In this document: piece after piece, positions 28,964 through 41,047 of the stretch
How the letters are laid out: the number at the start of each line of letters is the position of its first letter
Position numbering within the stretch: position 1 is the stretch's first letter
Source: Candidatus Mcinerneyibacteriota bacterium
GTDB lineage: Bacteria > Macinerneyibacteriota > Macinerneyibacteria > Macinerneyibacteriales > DSCS01
Direction of reading: 5' to 3'
Length of the DNA stretch: 41,775 nucleotides
NCBI GenBank assembly: GCA_016937175.1
Contig: JAFGWL010000009.1
Location: forward strand, 1-41,775
Program-made: the position numbers and the translations under genes
The notes under the pieces: model-generated
Databases searched by the model: none
The model's input: the letters and a program-made list of their open reading frames with translations, nothing else
Told to the model about the DNA's origin: nothing

Positions 28964-30030
28964 CTGATCTTTGCCAGAGAGACATCGCGGTAGTAGAAGG
29001 TCAGGATCTCTTTATAGGAATGTCCCTTTTCAGCCATGTTCCGTGCTCCCCACTGGGAGAGCCCCACTCCGTGCCCGAACCCTCTCCCCCGGAGATAGAG
29101 AGTCCCTCCTTCGATGGAAGCTTTGAAATAGGTACTTTTGATCAAAGAGGCTCCCATGCGCAGCCGGAAGTCATTACCGCTTATCTTGAATGTCCCGGCA
29201 GAAGAGACCAGCTCCAGGCTCAGAGCCCGGCCTGTGGGGGAATACTCCACCAGTATCTTTTTTAAAGGCCCCGTATCAAAGACCCGGGCAAGGGCGGCTA
29301 TCTCAAACCGGCATTCCCAGCTGTCATGGGGTGTCCTGAGCGACCAGGGATCCTCAAAGCTCTTCAGATAGGGATACTGGCCGTCGGTGACCTTCCAGAT
29401 ATCAGAAGGGCGGGCTGTGATCCCTCCGGATGAGGCGTGATAAAAGGCGGTCAGCAGCTCTCCCCGGTAGGTGAGGACGATATCCCGGGTCTCATCCACA
29501 GCCCGGTTAGTGGGCTCGGTCTCCCCTGTCTTCCCTCCGTAGACCTGGGACATATGGCTGGCATCAAGATGCCACAGTTTTGTCCCGTTGTCTTTGATCA
29601 TCCGATAGGCGTAGGTCCGGGCGGCCACAGCCTGGGCTTTTAGAGACTCTTCCGGCCAGGTAGAGACGATCTCCCGGGGGAGGACGCCTTTGAGATAGGA
29701 CTCGATATCGACTTTATTGATGACATAGAGGAAGAGGTAGTCGGTGGCTAACAGAAGCGACCCGCGATAGGAACGGCCCTCAACTGTAAAAAAACCCTCC
29801 CGGGGTGTGAGTTCGATGAACCACTTCCCCGTATCCACACCGTCCACAAAGATCCGGCCGTCTACAGCGTAAGCCCTTCGGGGAGCCATGGTGTAACGTC
29901 CAAAAGAGAAGGACTCGCCGCTCAGGGAAACAGCCCTCTTTTCAACCGACAGAAGGACCTTGATATCCGTCCCGAAAAGAGAGGAAAAGAGCCCGAACAG
30001 GACGAGAAGAGAGAAAACAGTTCTTTTCAC
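28957..30030 (-). CDS. SpoIID/LytB-domain protein
   Basis: This protein of about 357 residues has a signal peptide (VKRTVFSLLVLFGLFSSLFG) and a SpoIID/LytB domain over most of its length. Landmarks are IESYLKGVLPREIVSTWPEESLKAQAVAARTYA, YHASSGGIT and GRGFGHGVGLSQWGA near the end. In spore formers SpoIID cleaves denuded peptidoglycan; outside them the family is linked to cell-wall turnover in the periplasm. I use GTG 30030 since a start at ATG 30054 would run 17 bp into hslU and spoil the signal peptide N-region. No other sporulation gene was seen, so this is not evidence of sporulation. Confidence 0.9.
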   Translation of the reverse strand: MKRTVFSLLVLFGLFSSLFGTDIKVLLSVEKRAVSLSGESFSFGRYTMAPRRAYAVDGRIFVDGVDTGKWFIELTPREGFFTVEGRSYRGSLLLATDYLFLYVINKVDIESYLKGVLPREIVSTWPEESLKAQAVAARTYAYRMIKDNGTKLWHLDASHMSQVYGGKTGETEPTNRAVDETRDIVLTYRGELLTAFYHASSGGITARPSDIWKVTDGQYPYLKSFEDPWSLRTPHDSWECRFEIAALARVFDTGPLKKILVEYSPTGRALSLELVSSAGTFKISGNDFRLRMGASLIKSTYFKASIEGGTLYLRGRGFGHGVGLSQWGARNMAEKGHSYKEILTFYYRDVSLAKIRW

Positions 30031-30037
30031 ACAGGCC

Positions 30038-31420
30038 TCACAGGATGAATGCATTCAAGTCTGTATCCCCGATCAGAGGCAGCACCTTTTCATCTACATA
30101 GTCCGCGGTGATCTCTATGCGGCTTCCTGCTTTTTCCGATGCCTCAAAGGAGATATCGGACAGGACATGTTCCATGACAGTGTAAAGCCGCCGGGCCCCG
30201 ATCTCCTCCACTTCGGAATTCAGCCGATGGGCGAAATGGGACAGACGTGTAATGGCGTCCAGGCTGAAGGTGAGAGTCACCCCTTCGGTCTCAAGGAGCG
30301 CAGAATATTGGCGGATGAGAGAGTTTTTCGGCTCCTGCAGGATCCGGACAAACTCCTCTTCCGAAAGGGATTGAAGCTCCACACGGATGGGAAACCGTCC
30401 CTGAAGCTCGGGGATCAGGTCGCTGGGTTTGGAGACGGTGAAGGCCCCGGCTGCGATAAAGAGAATATGGTCAGTCTTGACAAATCCGTATTTGGTATAG
30501 ACACTGGATCCCTCCACGATGGGAAGAAGGTCTCTCTGAACTCCTTCACGGGAGACATCGGGGCCGGCCCCCTTGGATTCCCTTCCTGCGATCTTATCGA
30601 TCTCGTCGATGAAGATGATCCCGGCCTCTTCCACGCGCTTTTTGGCCTCTACCGCAATGGCGTCTGTATCGATAAGCTTTTCGATCTCCTCGTCCAGGAT
30701 CTTTTCATAGGCATCCCGGACCTTCATCTTGGAGCGTTTCTTCTTCTTGGGCATAAGGCCTGAAAGCATCTCCTGAAAATCAATGCCCATCTCTTCCATA
30801 CTTACATTGGAAAGCACCCCTACCTGGGGAAGGGCCGGCGCCTGTATCTGGTATTCCACCTCTTTGTCATCAAGTTTTCCTGACCGGAACATCTCGCGAA
30901 ACCGCTCTCTTGTATTCTGAAAACGCACCTTCCCGTTTTCACCCGCTTCCAGCACTTCTTCCTCAGGTGTCTCTTCCTCTTCTTCAGGAAGCCGCGGGGG
31001 AGATGCAGGAAGCAGCAGGTCGAGGACTTTGTTTTCTGCGGTCTGACGGGCCCTCTCTTCCACTTCCCGGCGCTTTTCCTCTTTCAGGTCACTGACGGCT
31101 TGCCTGACCAGGTCCCGGATCATCGACTCCACATCACGGCCCACATAACCCACTTCGGTAAATTTCGAGGCTTCTACCTTGATAAAAGGAGCATCGGCCA
31201 TCTGGGCCAGGCGGCGTGCGATCTCTGTCTTTCCAACCCCGGTAGGGCCGATCATAAGAATATTTTTGGGAAGGATCTCCGCCTGCAGTTCTTCAGGAAG
31301 CTGTTTACGGCGCCACCGGTTTCTCAAAGCGATGGCGACAGCCTTTTTTGCTTCTTTCTGTCCGATGATATATTGATCAAGAAAAGCTATTGTCTCTTTG
31401 GGTGTAAAAATATGTTTCAT
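30038..31420 (-). CDS. hslU: ATP-dependent protease ATPase subunit HslU
   Basis: This 460-residue AAA+ unfoldase has Walker A GPTGVGKT (58-65), the pore loop GYVG (91-94), an acidic insertion I-domain (about 110-240) and Walker [11 protein letters not shown]. The C-terminal tail LNAFIL matches the conserved tail that docks into HslV. The ATPase feeds unfolded substrate to the HslV peptidase. hslV, usually just upstream of hslU, is not here: the upstream gene is prmC. GAGGAGGG precedes the ATG. Confidence 0.97.
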   Translation of the reverse strand: MKHIFTPKETIAFLDQYIIGQKEAKKAVAIALRNRWRRKQLPEELQAEILPKNILMIGPTGVGKTEIARRLAQMADAPFIKVEASKFTEVGYVGRDVESMIRDLVRQAVSDLKEEKRREVEERARQTAENKVLDLLLPASPPRLPEEEEETPEEEVLEAGENGKVRFQNTRERFREMFRSGKLDDKEVEYQIQAPALPQVGVLSNVSMEEMGIDFQEMLSGLMPKKKKRSKMKVRDAYEKILDEEIEKLIDTDAIAVEAKKRVEEAGIIFIDEIDKIAGRESKGAGPDVSREGVQRDLLPIVEGSSVYTKYGFVKTDHILFIAAGAFTVSKPSDLIPELQGRFPIRVELQSLSEEEFVRILQEPKNSLIRQYSALLETEGVTLTFSLDAITRLSHFAHRLNSEVEEIGARRLYTVMEHVLSDISFEASEKAGSRIEITADYVDEKVLPLIGDTDLNAFIL

Positions 31421-31430
31421 AATCCCTCCT

Positions 31431-32276
31431 CTATTCCCAGCGAAAAAAGGCTATACGGTCAAACCCTTCAAGGTCACGGCTAAAAATAACTTCTGCCGGA
31501 GCGAAAAGACGGGCGACCTCTTCTGCCTGATTATACCCTATCTCCAGAAAAATCCAACTGCCTTTTCCCCATATCTCCAGGCTCCTTCGCAGCCGGCGGT
31601 AGAAATCCAGGCCGTCTTCACCTCCGTAGAGAGCTTCAGAAGGCTCATAATCCCGGACCTGTGGATCCAGCCGGGGATCGCCGAAAACGATGTAAGGCGG
31701 ATTACAGACGATGGCGTCATATTTTTTCTGGGGAGTAAGAGAAAAAAAGTCGCTGCAAAGCAGGCTGACTTGCCGGCTTACTTCATAGGAAACGATATTG
31801 GCCCGGATCATATCACAAGCCTTCTCTTCTTTTTCCACGGTATCGATGATAAACCCGGTGTTTTCCAGAGCCAATGTCACACTCACGGCCCCGGATCCTC
31901 CTCCGATCTCCAGGAGTTGTGTCCCTTCCTTATTAACGGCGAACTTTTTCAGGACGATATCGACAAGGTTTTCTGTAGCAAAGCGGGGGATAAAACAGCC
32001 GGGTTGTACTAAAAAAGGCCGGCCGTAAAACCAGGCTTTCCCGATGATATATTGAACAGGGACACCTTCCCTGCGCCGGAGCAGATACTCTTTAAAGATT
32101 TTCAGTTCATCGGGGGTAAGGATTTTATCGAAATTAAGATAGACTCCCATGCGGCTTGTCCCGAGAATCTCCGAAAGCATGATCTCGATATCGGAGCGGG
32201 GAGCTTCAGCCCCCTTCTCTTTCAGGTAATCGTCACTCCACTCCAGCAGCCGTTTAACAGTCCAGGGTTCCTGCAT
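31431..32276 (-). CDS. prmC: Peptide chain release factor N5-glutamine methyltransferase
   Basis: This 281-residue enzyme has an N-terminal helical release-factor-binding domain (1-80) and a Rossmann methyltransferase domain with [17 protein letters not shown] (motif I) and the catalytic NPPY at 192-195. It methylates the Gln of the GGQ motif of RF1 and RF2. ATG 32276 is chosen because it sits one base after the prfA stop and gives the normal length; a longer frame upstream runs inside prfA. The prfA-prmC pair is a classic coupling of substrate and modifier. Confidence 0.96.
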   Translation of the reverse strand: MQEPWTVKRLLEWSDDYLKEKGAEAPRSDIEIMLSEILGTSRMGVYLNFDKILTPDELKIFKEYLLRRREGVPVQYIIGKAWFYGRPFLVQPGCFIPRFATENLVDIVLKKFAVNKEGTQLLEIGGGSGAVSVTLALENTGFIIDTVEKEEKACDMIRANIVSYEVSRQVSLLCSDFFSLTPQKKYDAIVCNPPYIVFGDPRLDPQVRDYEPSEALYGGEDGLDFYRRLRRSLEIWGKGSWIFLEIGYNQAEEVARLFAPAEVIFSRDLEGFDRIAFFRWE

Positions 32277-32277
32277 C

Positions 32278-33348
32278 TCAAAGATCAGCCTCTTCGAGTT
32301 TTCGGGCCTGTTCCTCTGTGATGATCTTATCGATGATCTCATCAAGGTCTCCATGAAGGATCTCCTGAAGATGATAAGTGGTATAATTGATCCTGTGATC
32401 TGTGACTCTGTTCTGCGGAAAGTTATAAGTCCTGATACGTTCAGATCTGTCACCGCTTCCCACCAGAGTCCGCCTGGTGGAGGAGACCTCATCTTCCTGC
32501 TCTCTCAGTTTCAGATCATAGAGCCTGGCCAAAAGGACTTTCATGGCCTTGGCACGGTTCTTATGCTGGCTCTTCTCATCCTGGCACATGACCACAAGCC
32601 CCGTGGGTTTATGGGTGATCCGGACGGCTGATTCAGTGGTATTGACGTGCTGACCTCCGGCTCCGGACGCCCTGTAAACATCCACGATAATATCTCCGGG
32701 ATCCACTTCTACTTCCACCTCTTCAGCTTCCGGAAGGACCGCCACGGTGGCAGCTGAGGTATGTATCCGCCCTCCCGATTCCGTCTCGGGGACACGCTGG
32801 ACCCGGTGTCCGCCGCTTTCGAATTTAAGCCGACTGTAGACCTTCTCTCCTCGGACCATGAAAATGATCTCTTTATATCCTCCCAGTCCTGTGGGACTGG
32901 CATCGATGATCTCATACTTCCAGCCGTTCTTCTCGGCATACCGGGTATACATCCCGTAGAGGTCGCCCGCAAAAAGAGCGGCTTCATCTCCGCCGGTTCC
33001 GGCCCGGATCTCTACGATGATATTCTTGTCGTCGTTGGGGTCTCCCGGAAGGAGGAGAAGTTTGATCTCCTGTTCCAACTCTTCGGCACGTCCGCGGCTG
33101 CTCCCCAGCTCCTCTTCGGCCAGTTCACGCATCTCCTCATCAGAAGAGTGGAGCATCTTTTCCGCCTCGTCAATATTCGCCAGGACATCTTTATAGATCC
33201 CTATCAGAGACACTAAGGGTTCGAGAGCTGAACGCTCTTTGTTCAATCGGACATACTCTTCCTGTTTTCTGACAATATCGGGCTGAGAGAGCCTCTTTTC
33301 TATATCGCGGAACTTTTCCTGAATCTCATACAATCGTTCCAGCAGCAT
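32278..33348 (-). CDS. prfA: Peptide chain release factor 1
   Basis: This 356-residue protein is RF1. It has the catalytic GGQ at 231-233 within [21 protein letters not shown] and the block [22 protein letters not shown]. The codon-recognition tripeptide position reads PET (187-189) in place of the usual PxT variants PAT/PVT. Length, lack of an internal frameshift and the GYKE loop separate it from RF2. It ends translation at UAA and UAG. AGAGGAG precedes the ATG. It follows the rpmE terminator, so a promoter in 33349-33427 is likely, but none stands out. Confidence 0.96.
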   Translation of the reverse strand: MLLERLYEIQEKFRDIEKRLSQPDIVRKQEEYVRLNKERSALEPLVSLIGIYKDVLANIDEAEKMLHSSDEEMRELAEEELGSSRGRAEELEQEIKLLLLPGDPNDDKNIIVEIRAGTGGDEAALFAGDLYGMYTRYAEKNGWKYEIIDASPTGLGGYKEIIFMVRGEKVYSRLKFESGGHRVQRVPETESGGRIHTSAATVAVLPEAEEVEVEVDPGDIIVDVYRASGAGGQHVNTTESAVRITHKPTGLVVMCQDEKSQHKNRAKAMKVLLARLYDLKLREQEDEVSSTRRTLVGSGDRSERIRTYNFPQNRVTDHRINYTTYHLQEILHGDLDEIIDKIITEEQARKLEEADL

Positions 33349-33397
33349 CTCATCTCCTCTGATTTGACTGGTTCATCGAAAGTGGAAGAAAGAGAGA

Positions 33398-33416
33398 GGG
33401 AGGCTTCAGGCCTCCC
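33398..33416 (-). terminator. Intrinsic terminator after rpmE
   Basis: Stem GGGAGGC / GCCTCCC with a 5-nt loop, followed on the minus strand by a T/C-rich tract TCTCTCTTTCTT, 12 bp past the rpmE stop. Confidence 0.65.
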
Positions 33417-33427
33417 CCATCAACAGA

Positions 33428-33634
33428 TTATTTCTCTTTTTTGCCGTATTTCTTGTTGAACTTGTCAACACGTCCGGCGGTATCCATGATCTTCTGCTGT
33501 CCTGTAAAGAAGGGATGGCACTGTGAACAGATCTCCACTTTGATATCCTTCTTAGTGGAAAGAGTGGTGAACTCATTTCCGCAGGCACATTTGATCGTGA
33601 CTTCATGCATTTCCGGATGCAGGCCTTTTTTCAT
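33428..33634 (-). CDS. rpmE: 50S ribosomal protein L31
   Basis: This 68-residue protein is the zinc-binding (C+) form of L31. Cys16, Cys18, Cys36 and Cys39 provide the zinc ribbon (IKCACGNEF and [10 protein letters not shown]). The opening [12 protein letters not shown] and the ending [12 protein letters not shown] are typical. L31 bridges the ribosomal subunits. The zinc-bearing type is commonly replaced by a zinc-free paralog under zinc starvation; none is seen here. GAGGATACC (weak) precedes the ATG. It follows rho by 13 bp, a gene order known in several phyla. Confidence 0.97.
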   Translation of the reverse strand: MKKGLHPEMHEVTIKCACGNEFTTLSTKKDIKVEICSQCHPFFTGQQKIMDTAGRVDKFNKKYGKKEK

Positions 33635-33647
33635 AATGGTATCCTCC

Positions 33648-34907
33648 TTATGAATTCATTCTATCCAGGAACTCTTGATTACTCTTTGTCTTGGACATCT
33701 TATCGATTAAAAACTCCACCCTCTCCACGACGCCCATGGGGGCCAGGATCTTACGCAGGATCCAGATACGGTTGAGGGTCTTTTGGTCTATGAGAAGCTC
33801 TTCTTTACGGGTCCCGCTCTTTTCAATATCCAGGGCCGGGAAGACACGTTTGTCAACAAGACGGCGGTCCAGGACCAGTTCCATGTTTCCAGTCCCCTTA
33901 AACTCTTCGAAGATGACATCATCCATCCGGCTTCCCGTATCGATGAGAGCTGTCGCAATGATAGTCAGGCTTCCACCCTCTTCGATATTACGGGCTGATC
34001 CAAAAAAGCGTTTTGGTTTATGGAGAGCATTGGAATCTACCCCACCGGAGAGAATCTTCCCGCTGTGGGGGACCACTGTGTTGTTGGCCCGAGCCAGGCG
34101 CGTGATACTGTCCAGAAGGATCACCACATCTTTACCGTACTCCACGAGCCTTTTGGCTTTCTGTATCACCATATCGGCTACCTGGACATGTTTTTCAGCC
34201 TGTTCGTCAAAAGTAGAGGAGATGACCTCTCCCTTGACGGTCCTCTTCATATCGGTGACCTCTTCCGGGCGCTCATCGATGAGCAATACGATAAGGTGCA
34301 CTTCAGGATGGTTTGTCGTAATGGAATTGGCGATCTGCTGAAGCAGGATAGTCTTTCCTGTACGGGGTGGGGCCACGATGAGGCCGCGCTGCCCTTTTCC
34401 CAGGGGGACGAGAAGATCCATAATACGCGTGGACATGTTTTTGGGATCGATCTCCAGTCCGATCTTTTCTGTGGGATAGTAGGGAGTCAGTGTGTCAAAG
34501 AATTTCCGGCTGACAGAAGTTTCCGGGACATCATCATTGACCTTCTGAAGATCCGAGAGGGCAAAATACTTTTCATTGTCCCTGGGGGCCCTGATGGTCC
34601 CTTCCAATGTATCTCCCGTTTTCAGACGCCAGCGCCGGATAAGGTTGGGAGAGACGTAGATATCTTCAGGCGAAGGCAGGTAGTTATTCTCTTCCGAGCG
34701 TAAAAATCCGTAACCGTCGCTGAGGACTTCCAGTACGCCCAGGCCGGAGACCTCTTCATTCTTATCGATAACTTTTTCGACAATACGGAAGAGAACCTCG
34801 TGCCGCCGAAAACCCAAGAGACTTTCTTCATCGATCCCTCTGTCCAGATCAGAGAGATCCTTCAGAAGGTCGTTAATATCCTTCTTTTTCAAATCCTCCA
34901 GTAACAT
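33648..34907 (-). CDS. rho: Transcription termination factor Rho
   Basis: This 419-residue hexameric RNA helicase has an N-terminal helical and OB-fold RNA-binding part with [31 protein letters not shown]. The ATPase core has the P-loop APPRTGKT (179-186), [13 protein letters not shown], the Q-loop [19 protein letters not shown], and [12 protein letters not shown]. It ends untranslated transcripts. The start is ATG 34907 with GAGGAGG in front; a GTG one codon earlier is less likely. It follows the RuvX-CoaE gene by 12 bp and is followed by rpmE. Confidence 0.97.
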   Translation of the reverse strand: MLLEDLKKKDINDLLKDLSDLDRGIDEESLLGFRRHEVLFRIVEKVIDKNEEVSGLGVLEVLSDGYGFLRSEENNYLPSPEDIYVSPNLIRRWRLKTGDTLEGTIRAPRDNEKYFALSDLQKVNDDVPETSVSRKFFDTLTPYYPTEKIGLEIDPKNMSTRIMDLLVPLGKGQRGLIVAPPRTGKTILLQQIANSITTNHPEVHLIVLLIDERPEEVTDMKRTVKGEVISSTFDEQAEKHVQVADMVIQKAKRLVEYGKDVVILLDSITRLARANNTVVPHSGKILSGGVDSNALHKPKRFFGSARNIEEGGSLTIIATALIDTGSRMDDVIFEEFKGTGNMELVLDRRLVDKRVFPALDIEKSGTRKEELLIDQKTLNRIWILRKILAPMGVVERVEFLIDKMSKTKSNQEFLDRMNS

Positions 34908-34919
34908 CACACCTCCTCG

Positions 34920-35945
34920 TTACTTCCCTTTTAACATGATTTCACTGTGGTATGAAATGACCTCATTCAAGAACTTGTCTACTTCTTCCTTGTAGGAGTC
35001 CCAGCCGTGAGATGTATCAACGGCACAATCGAACAGATTTTCAACGTCATGCGGGGGAGCCTGCTGTTTCAAAATGTGGCTAATTTCTCTGTCAGAACGG
35101 CGATCCCGCTCCTTAACCCGTGCTATTATCACATCAGCAGTGCTCTTTGTCAAGAGAGAAAAATCATAGAGATAATAGAGCCGGTTTTCTGCTAAAAGAG
35201 GGACCTCCAAAAAAATGATCTCTCCCTTCCGCATTTCCATCTCCTCCAGAAGCGCTTTCCGGATCAGAGGGTGAAGGACCCTGTTCAATCTGTTCAGCAT
35301 CACCGGTTGTGTAAAGACGACTTCCCCCAGTTTTTTTCTGTCAAGCTCTCCTGCCGGGGTAAAAAACTCCCTGCCGAACAACTGCTCGATAAGCCGGGCC
35401 CCCTCACCTCCCGGGGCTGTCACTCTCCGGGAGACAGTATCGGCAGACAAGAGGGATCCGCCGCACTTTTCCGCCATACGGCCTGATACATAACTCTTCC
35501 CGCTCCCCAGATTTCCCGTGACGGCCACAATGGTGTTTTTTCGGCTGCGCCTTTCCTCCATGAAACGCTCCAGGATAAGGGAAGCTGCGATCTTGTCAAC
35601 TGCTTCTCTTTTTTGTTTAAACCGGATCCCCTCTACAGAGAGACGCTCATAACTTTCATGAGTAGTGAAGGTCTCATCTACCCAGGAGACGGGAAGCATG
35701 AGCCGGGGTTTGACCTTTTCAAAGAAGCGAAAACCTCCCCATACCCTGTTCACTTCCCCGGTTGAAAGAGAGAGAGGATAACCCATGACGATCCTTTCAG
35801 CCTTATAGTCCCGTACGATCTTTTCAAGACGGTTCCATGGGGAATGCGTGTCAATGACGTCCAGAGGAGAAGCCATGGTCCAGGAAGAATCACTTATAGC
35901 GACCCCTGTCCTTTGTTTCCCCCAATCTAAACCCATTAATATCAT
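34920..35945 (-). CDS. ruvX/coaE: RuvX-CoaE fusion: Holliday junction resolvase-like plus dephospho-CoA kinase
   Basis: One unbroken frame of 341 residues joins two normally separate proteins. Residues 1-133 are a RuvX/YqgF RNase H-like nuclease: GLDWGKQRTGVAISD (Asp7), VMGYPLSLSTGEV, WVDETFTTHES (Glu91) and AVDKIAASLIL (Asp117), so the catalytic acidic set is present. Residues 137-341 are dephospho-CoA kinase: P-loop VTGNLGSGKS (142-151), Asp169 in SADTVSRRV, LHPLIRKAL and FLEVPLLAE (246-253), then VKERDRRSD in the lid region. CoaE makes the last step of CoA; RuvX processes rRNA ends or junctions. A short basic linker (ERRSRKN) joins them. No sign of a frameshift. Confidence 0.93.
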   Translation of the reverse strand: MILMGLDWGKQRTGVAISDSSWTMASPLDVIDTHSPWNRLEKIVRDYKAERIVMGYPLSLSTGEVNRVWGGFRFFEKVKPRLMLPVSWVDETFTTHESYERLSVEGIRFKQKREAVDKIAASLILERFMEERRSRKNTIVAVTGNLGSGKSYVSGRMAEKCGGSLLSADTVSRRVTAPGGEGARLIEQLFGREFFTPAGELDRKKLGEVVFTQPVMLNRLNRVLHPLIRKALLEEMEMRKGEIIFLEVPLLAENRLYYLYDFSLLTKSTADVIIARVKERDRRSDREISHILKQQAPPHDVENLFDCAVDTSHGWDSYKEEVDKFLNEVISYHSEIMLKGK

Positions 35946-35996
35946 GAGAAACCTCTGTCACTCCATACCGGCACAGGAAGATCCGATGTCACAAGA

Positions 35997-37583
35997 TCAG
36001 TGCATCTTCGGAACGACATTGTTGACAAATATTTCAACAAGATTTTTATCAAACTGTGTCCCGGAATCAAGACGCAGGCGCCGGACAGCTTCCTCTACAG
36101 GGAGTGCCGCCCGGTAGGGACGATCAGACGTCATGGCATCAAAAGCATCAGCGATGGTCATGATCCGGACCTCCTCGGGGATCTCGCTCCCCTTGGTCCC
36201 GTCAGGATATCCCCGCCCGTCCATCCGTTCGTGGTGGTTACGTATGATGGCACGGCAGGATTCCAGGAACTTGATATCTTTTATGATCTCTTCTCCGATA
36301 ACGGGATGGCGCTTCATCTGGTCGAATTCGATATCTGTCAACTTCCCTGGTTTAGTCAGAATATGAACAGGGACACCGATCTTGCCTATATCGTGGAGTA
36401 TCCCGGCCAGTTCAAGGTTTCTGAGCTTTTCCTCGCTGTATCCCATCTCCCGGGCCAATTCCAGGGCAAAGATCGTGACCCTCTCCGAATGGCCTCGGGT
36501 ATAGACATCTTTTGCTTCGATGGCCTTGGAGAGGGCCCTGACCGTCTGGAGGTAATAGCTCGCCAGCTCTTCATAGATAATGGTGTTTTCGATGTCGATG
36601 GCCGCCTGTTCCGAAAAGATCTTCAAGACTTCCAGTTCCTCTTCATTAAAGCTTTTCCCGTCTTCTTTATTTGTCACGTTGAGTACTCCGATCACGCCTT
36701 TTTTGATGGTGACCAGGGGGATAGAGATAAAGGAGGACGCCGAATATTTATTCCGCTCTCCCTGCAGCTCCACCGGCAGGCTTTCTTCGCTCGTGTCTTT
36801 CACAAGAAGGGGTTTATTGTGCTGAGCCACCCAACCCGCGACTCCTTCCCCTACCCGGACACGCTCACCAATATATCCGCTTGTGTCGCCGATCCCGTCG
36901 ATCACTGTCAAATACTTCTTTTCATCATCCAGCAGCATTACTGAGACCGTGGTGGCTGAGAGGACTTCCTGGACCACTTCAAGAATATAATGGATGGTCT
37001 CGTTAAAGTCCAGAGAGGAGTTGATGGTCTTCATCACGTCGTTGATAAAGCGCAATTCCTGATACTTTTTCTGAAGGGTCTTATCACTGGCCAGTACTTT
37101 CTGTTCCAGCATCCTCTGCTGTTTTGTGAGCTTCCGGTTCGCCTTTTTCAACTCTTCCAGGAGATGTTCGTTTTCCAGGACGACACGCCTCTTCTCCACA
37201 GACCGTTCCAGGATCATAGTTATGGCCCTGGCATCATAGGGTTTCGGGAGAAAATCATAAGCCCCGGCCCGAAGAACCGAGACCAGGATATCCGAGTCGA
37301 TATAGCCTGTCATGATAATGGTGATGATATCGGGACGCTCTTCAGACAGTGTCTTGACCAGATTCAGGCCACTCAACCGGGGCATCTTGATATCCGAGAT
37401 CACAATATCTATATCCGGGGTAGAACGGACGACTTCCAGAGCTTCCAGCCCGTCACTGGCACCGATACAGTGATATCCCAACTCACGCAGTATATCCTGC
37501 ATGACCTCTAAAAGAGGAAGCTCATCGTCAACGACCAGGACTTTCATCTTTTTTTTATCATCCAAAGATGGATCTCCCTTCAC
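35997..37583 (-). CDS. Response regulator with REC, GAF and HD-GYP domains
   Basis: This protein of about 528 residues has three domains. A receiver domain lies at about 13-130 (acid pocket Asp19/Asp20, phosphoacceptor Asp64, Thr92, Lys114 in LPKPYD). A coiled coil (about 130-180) joins it to a GAF domain (about 185-340). An HD-GYP phosphodiesterase (about 345-528) has GHSERVT, LHDIGKIGVP (His397, Asp398) and HHERMDGRGYP (450-460). It should degrade cyclic-di-GMP when phosphorylated and ligand-bound. No partner kinase is beside it. The start is uncertain: GTG 37583 directly follows the eno stop, but a TTG six codons in has a better AGGGAG site. Confidence 0.94.
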   Translation of the reverse strand: MKGDPSLDDKKKMKVLVVDDELPLLEVMQDILRELGYHCIGASDGLEALEVVRSTPDIDIVISDIKMPRLSGLNLVKTLSEERPDIITIIMTGYIDSDILVSVLRAGAYDFLPKPYDARAITMILERSVEKRRVVLENEHLLEELKKANRKLTKQQRMLEQKVLASDKTLQKKYQELRFINDVMKTINSSLDFNETIHYILEVVQEVLSATTVSVMLLDDEKKYLTVIDGIGDTSGYIGERVRVGEGVAGWVAQHNKPLLVKDTSEESLPVELQGERNKYSASSFISIPLVTIKKGVIGVLNVTNKEDGKSFNEEELEVLKIFSEQAAIDIENTIIYEELASYYLQTVRALSKAIEAKDVYTRGHSERVTIFALELAREMGYSEEKLRNLELAGILHDIGKIGVPVHILTKPGKLTDIEFDQMKRHPVIGEEIIKDIKFLESCRAIIRNHHERMDGRGYPDGTKGSEIPEEVRIMTIADAFDAMTSDRPYRAALPVEEAVRRLRLDSGTQFDKNLVEIFVNNVVPKMH

Positions 37584-39856
<2,273 letters not shown>

Positions 39857-39880
39857 TAAACTCCTCCTTTCCACATCTTA

Positions 39881-39909
39881 ACTTTATCCTAATTCTATTT
39901 CAGCGTCAA
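39881..39909 (-). promoter_or_regulatory. Promoter of the dehydrogenase-eno operon
   Basis: Minus strand: TTGACG (39904-39909), 17-bp spacer, TAAAGT (39881-39886), a little before AAAGGAGGAG. Confidence 0.55.
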
Positions 39910-39967
39910 TACGGGAAAGAGAGCGTTCCGTTCACAAACGGCCTCTTTGAAAAAAATAATTCTGCTC

Positions 39968-40453
39968 TTAACGGGACACAGGGTATTTTTCGCGCAGCCT
40001 CTCTTCCACATAAGGTGTCACGAAGGTCTTGAGATCCGCCCCCAGAGAGGCCAGTTCTCTCACGACACTGGCATTCAGATAGATATAATCGATGGAAGGC
40101 ATCAAAAAAAGCGTCTCAAAATCTTCGTCGAGCTTCCTGTTTGTAAGGGCTATCTGCATCTCATACTCAAAGTCTGAGATGGCGCGCATCCCCCGTATGA
40201 TGACTTCTAAATTCTTCTCTTTGACAAACTTGACCAGGAGCCCGTCGAAGGGCTCGACGGTGATCCGCCCATCTCCGTCATAAGTCTTCCGGATCATGTC
40301 CACCCGTTCTTCCACCGTAAAGAGAGGATGCTTTTTTTCATTCCGGGCCACAGCAATGATCAGATGATCAAAGATCTTAAGACTTCTCTCGATAATGTCG
40401 ATATGCCCCCTTGTGATCGGATCAAATGTTCCCGGATATAAGCCCTTTTTCAT
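39968..40453 (-). CDS. coaD: Phosphopantetheine adenylyltransferase
   Basis: This 161-residue nucleotidyltransferase has MKKGLYPGTFDPITRGHIDII (with the H-x-G-H-like ATP motif TRGH), FDGLLVKFV and IRGMRAISDFEYEMQIALTNRKL, and the second ATP motif YIYLNASVVRELASLG. It makes dephospho-CoA from phosphopantetheine; the next step is carried out by the CoaE part of the fusion at 34920-35945. The start is ATG 40453, with AAGGAGGAG in front; the longer frame runs into rsmD. It follows rsmD by 11 bp, a common pair. Confidence 0.97.
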   Translation of the reverse strand: MKKGLYPGTFDPITRGHIDIIERSLKIFDHLIIAVARNEKKHPLFTVEERVDMIRKTYDGDGRITVEPFDGLLVKFVKEKNLEVIIRGMRAISDFEYEMQIALTNRKLDEDFETLFLMPSIDYIYLNASVVRELASLGADLKTFVTPYVEERLREKYPVSR

Positions 40454-40464
40454 TCTGCTCCTCC

Positions 40465-41019
40465 TTAATCCTTTTTTAGAAAATAGAGACAGCTGTCGGC
40501 GATCTTTCGTTCCCTCAGCAAGCTCCACCCTTCCGGAAGGCGCAGCTCATGCTTTTTTTCCGTTTCACAAAATAGAATCCCCTGGGACTTCAGCAAGCGG
40601 GCTATGTCGCTCTCTGCCAGGATCCGGTTCAGATAGTCTTTCCTGAAAGGGGGATCCATCAGGATCACATCAAAGGTGTTTTGTCGGCTTGCCAACAGGG
40701 TGATACCGTGAAAACAATCATTTCGTAAGATTGTCACACGGTCTTTTACCCGAAGGAGAGAAGCATTCTGTTCCACAAGCTTCAGGCTCCCGGGATGCTC
40801 TTCAATAAAGGTGACAGCATGAGCACCCCGGCTCAGGGCCTCGAATCCAAGATTACCCGTCCCCGCGAAAATGTCCAGAATATGGGCTTCTTCCAGAGAA
40901 CAATAATTTTCCAGGATCGCAAAAAGGGTCTCCTTTACACGGCCCAAAGTGGGGCGCAAATTACCCAACGGGGCTGAAACGATCTTTCTTCCTTTAAGTG
41001 TCCCTGCGATTATTCTCAT
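40465..41019 (-). CDS. rsmD: 16S rRNA (guanine966-N2)-methyltransferase
   Basis: This 184-residue enzyme matches RsmD: MRIIAGTLKGRKIVSAP, RPTLGRVKETLFAILENY, the SAM motif LDIFAGTGNLGFEALSRGA and the catalytic LMDPPFRKDYL (NPPY-type DPPF). It methylates G966 of 16S rRNA in the small subunit. The ATG lies 3 nt after the T-run of the upstream terminator and lacks a ribosome site, so initiation may be leaderless or depend on read-through. Forms an operon with coaD. Confidence 0.95.
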   Translation of the reverse strand: MRIIAGTLKGRKIVSAPLGNLRPTLGRVKETLFAILENYCSLEEAHILDIFAGTGNLGFEALSRGAHAVTFIEEHPGSLKLVEQNASLLRVKDRVTILRNDCFHGITLLASRQNTFDVILMDPPFRKDYLNRILAESDIARLLKSQGILFCETEKKHELRLPEGWSLLRERKIADSCLYFLKKD

Positions 41020-41029
41020 GATAAAAAAA

Positions 41030-41047
41030 GGGAGGCTCCCGCCTCCC
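41030..41047 (-). terminator. Intrinsic terminator of the GWxTD-like lipoprotein operon
   Basis: Stem GGGAGGC / GCCTCCC with a 4-nt loop and seven T residues on the minus strand, 9 bp past the lipoprotein stop. The T-run ends 3 nt before the rsmD ATG. Confidence 0.85.

Noticed and set aside
28957-30030. SpoIID as evidence that the organism forms spores
   Set aside because: The family is widespread in non-spore formers and no other sporulation gene is present.
32277-32492. Longer start for prmC
   Set aside because: The extra stretch lies entirely within prfA in another frame and has no ribosome site; the usual PrmC start follows at 32276.
34920-35945. Sequencing frameshift joining two genes at the RuvX-CoaE junction
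   Set aside because: The frame is unbroken, both domains are full length and joined by a plausible short linker. Only raw reads could overturn this.
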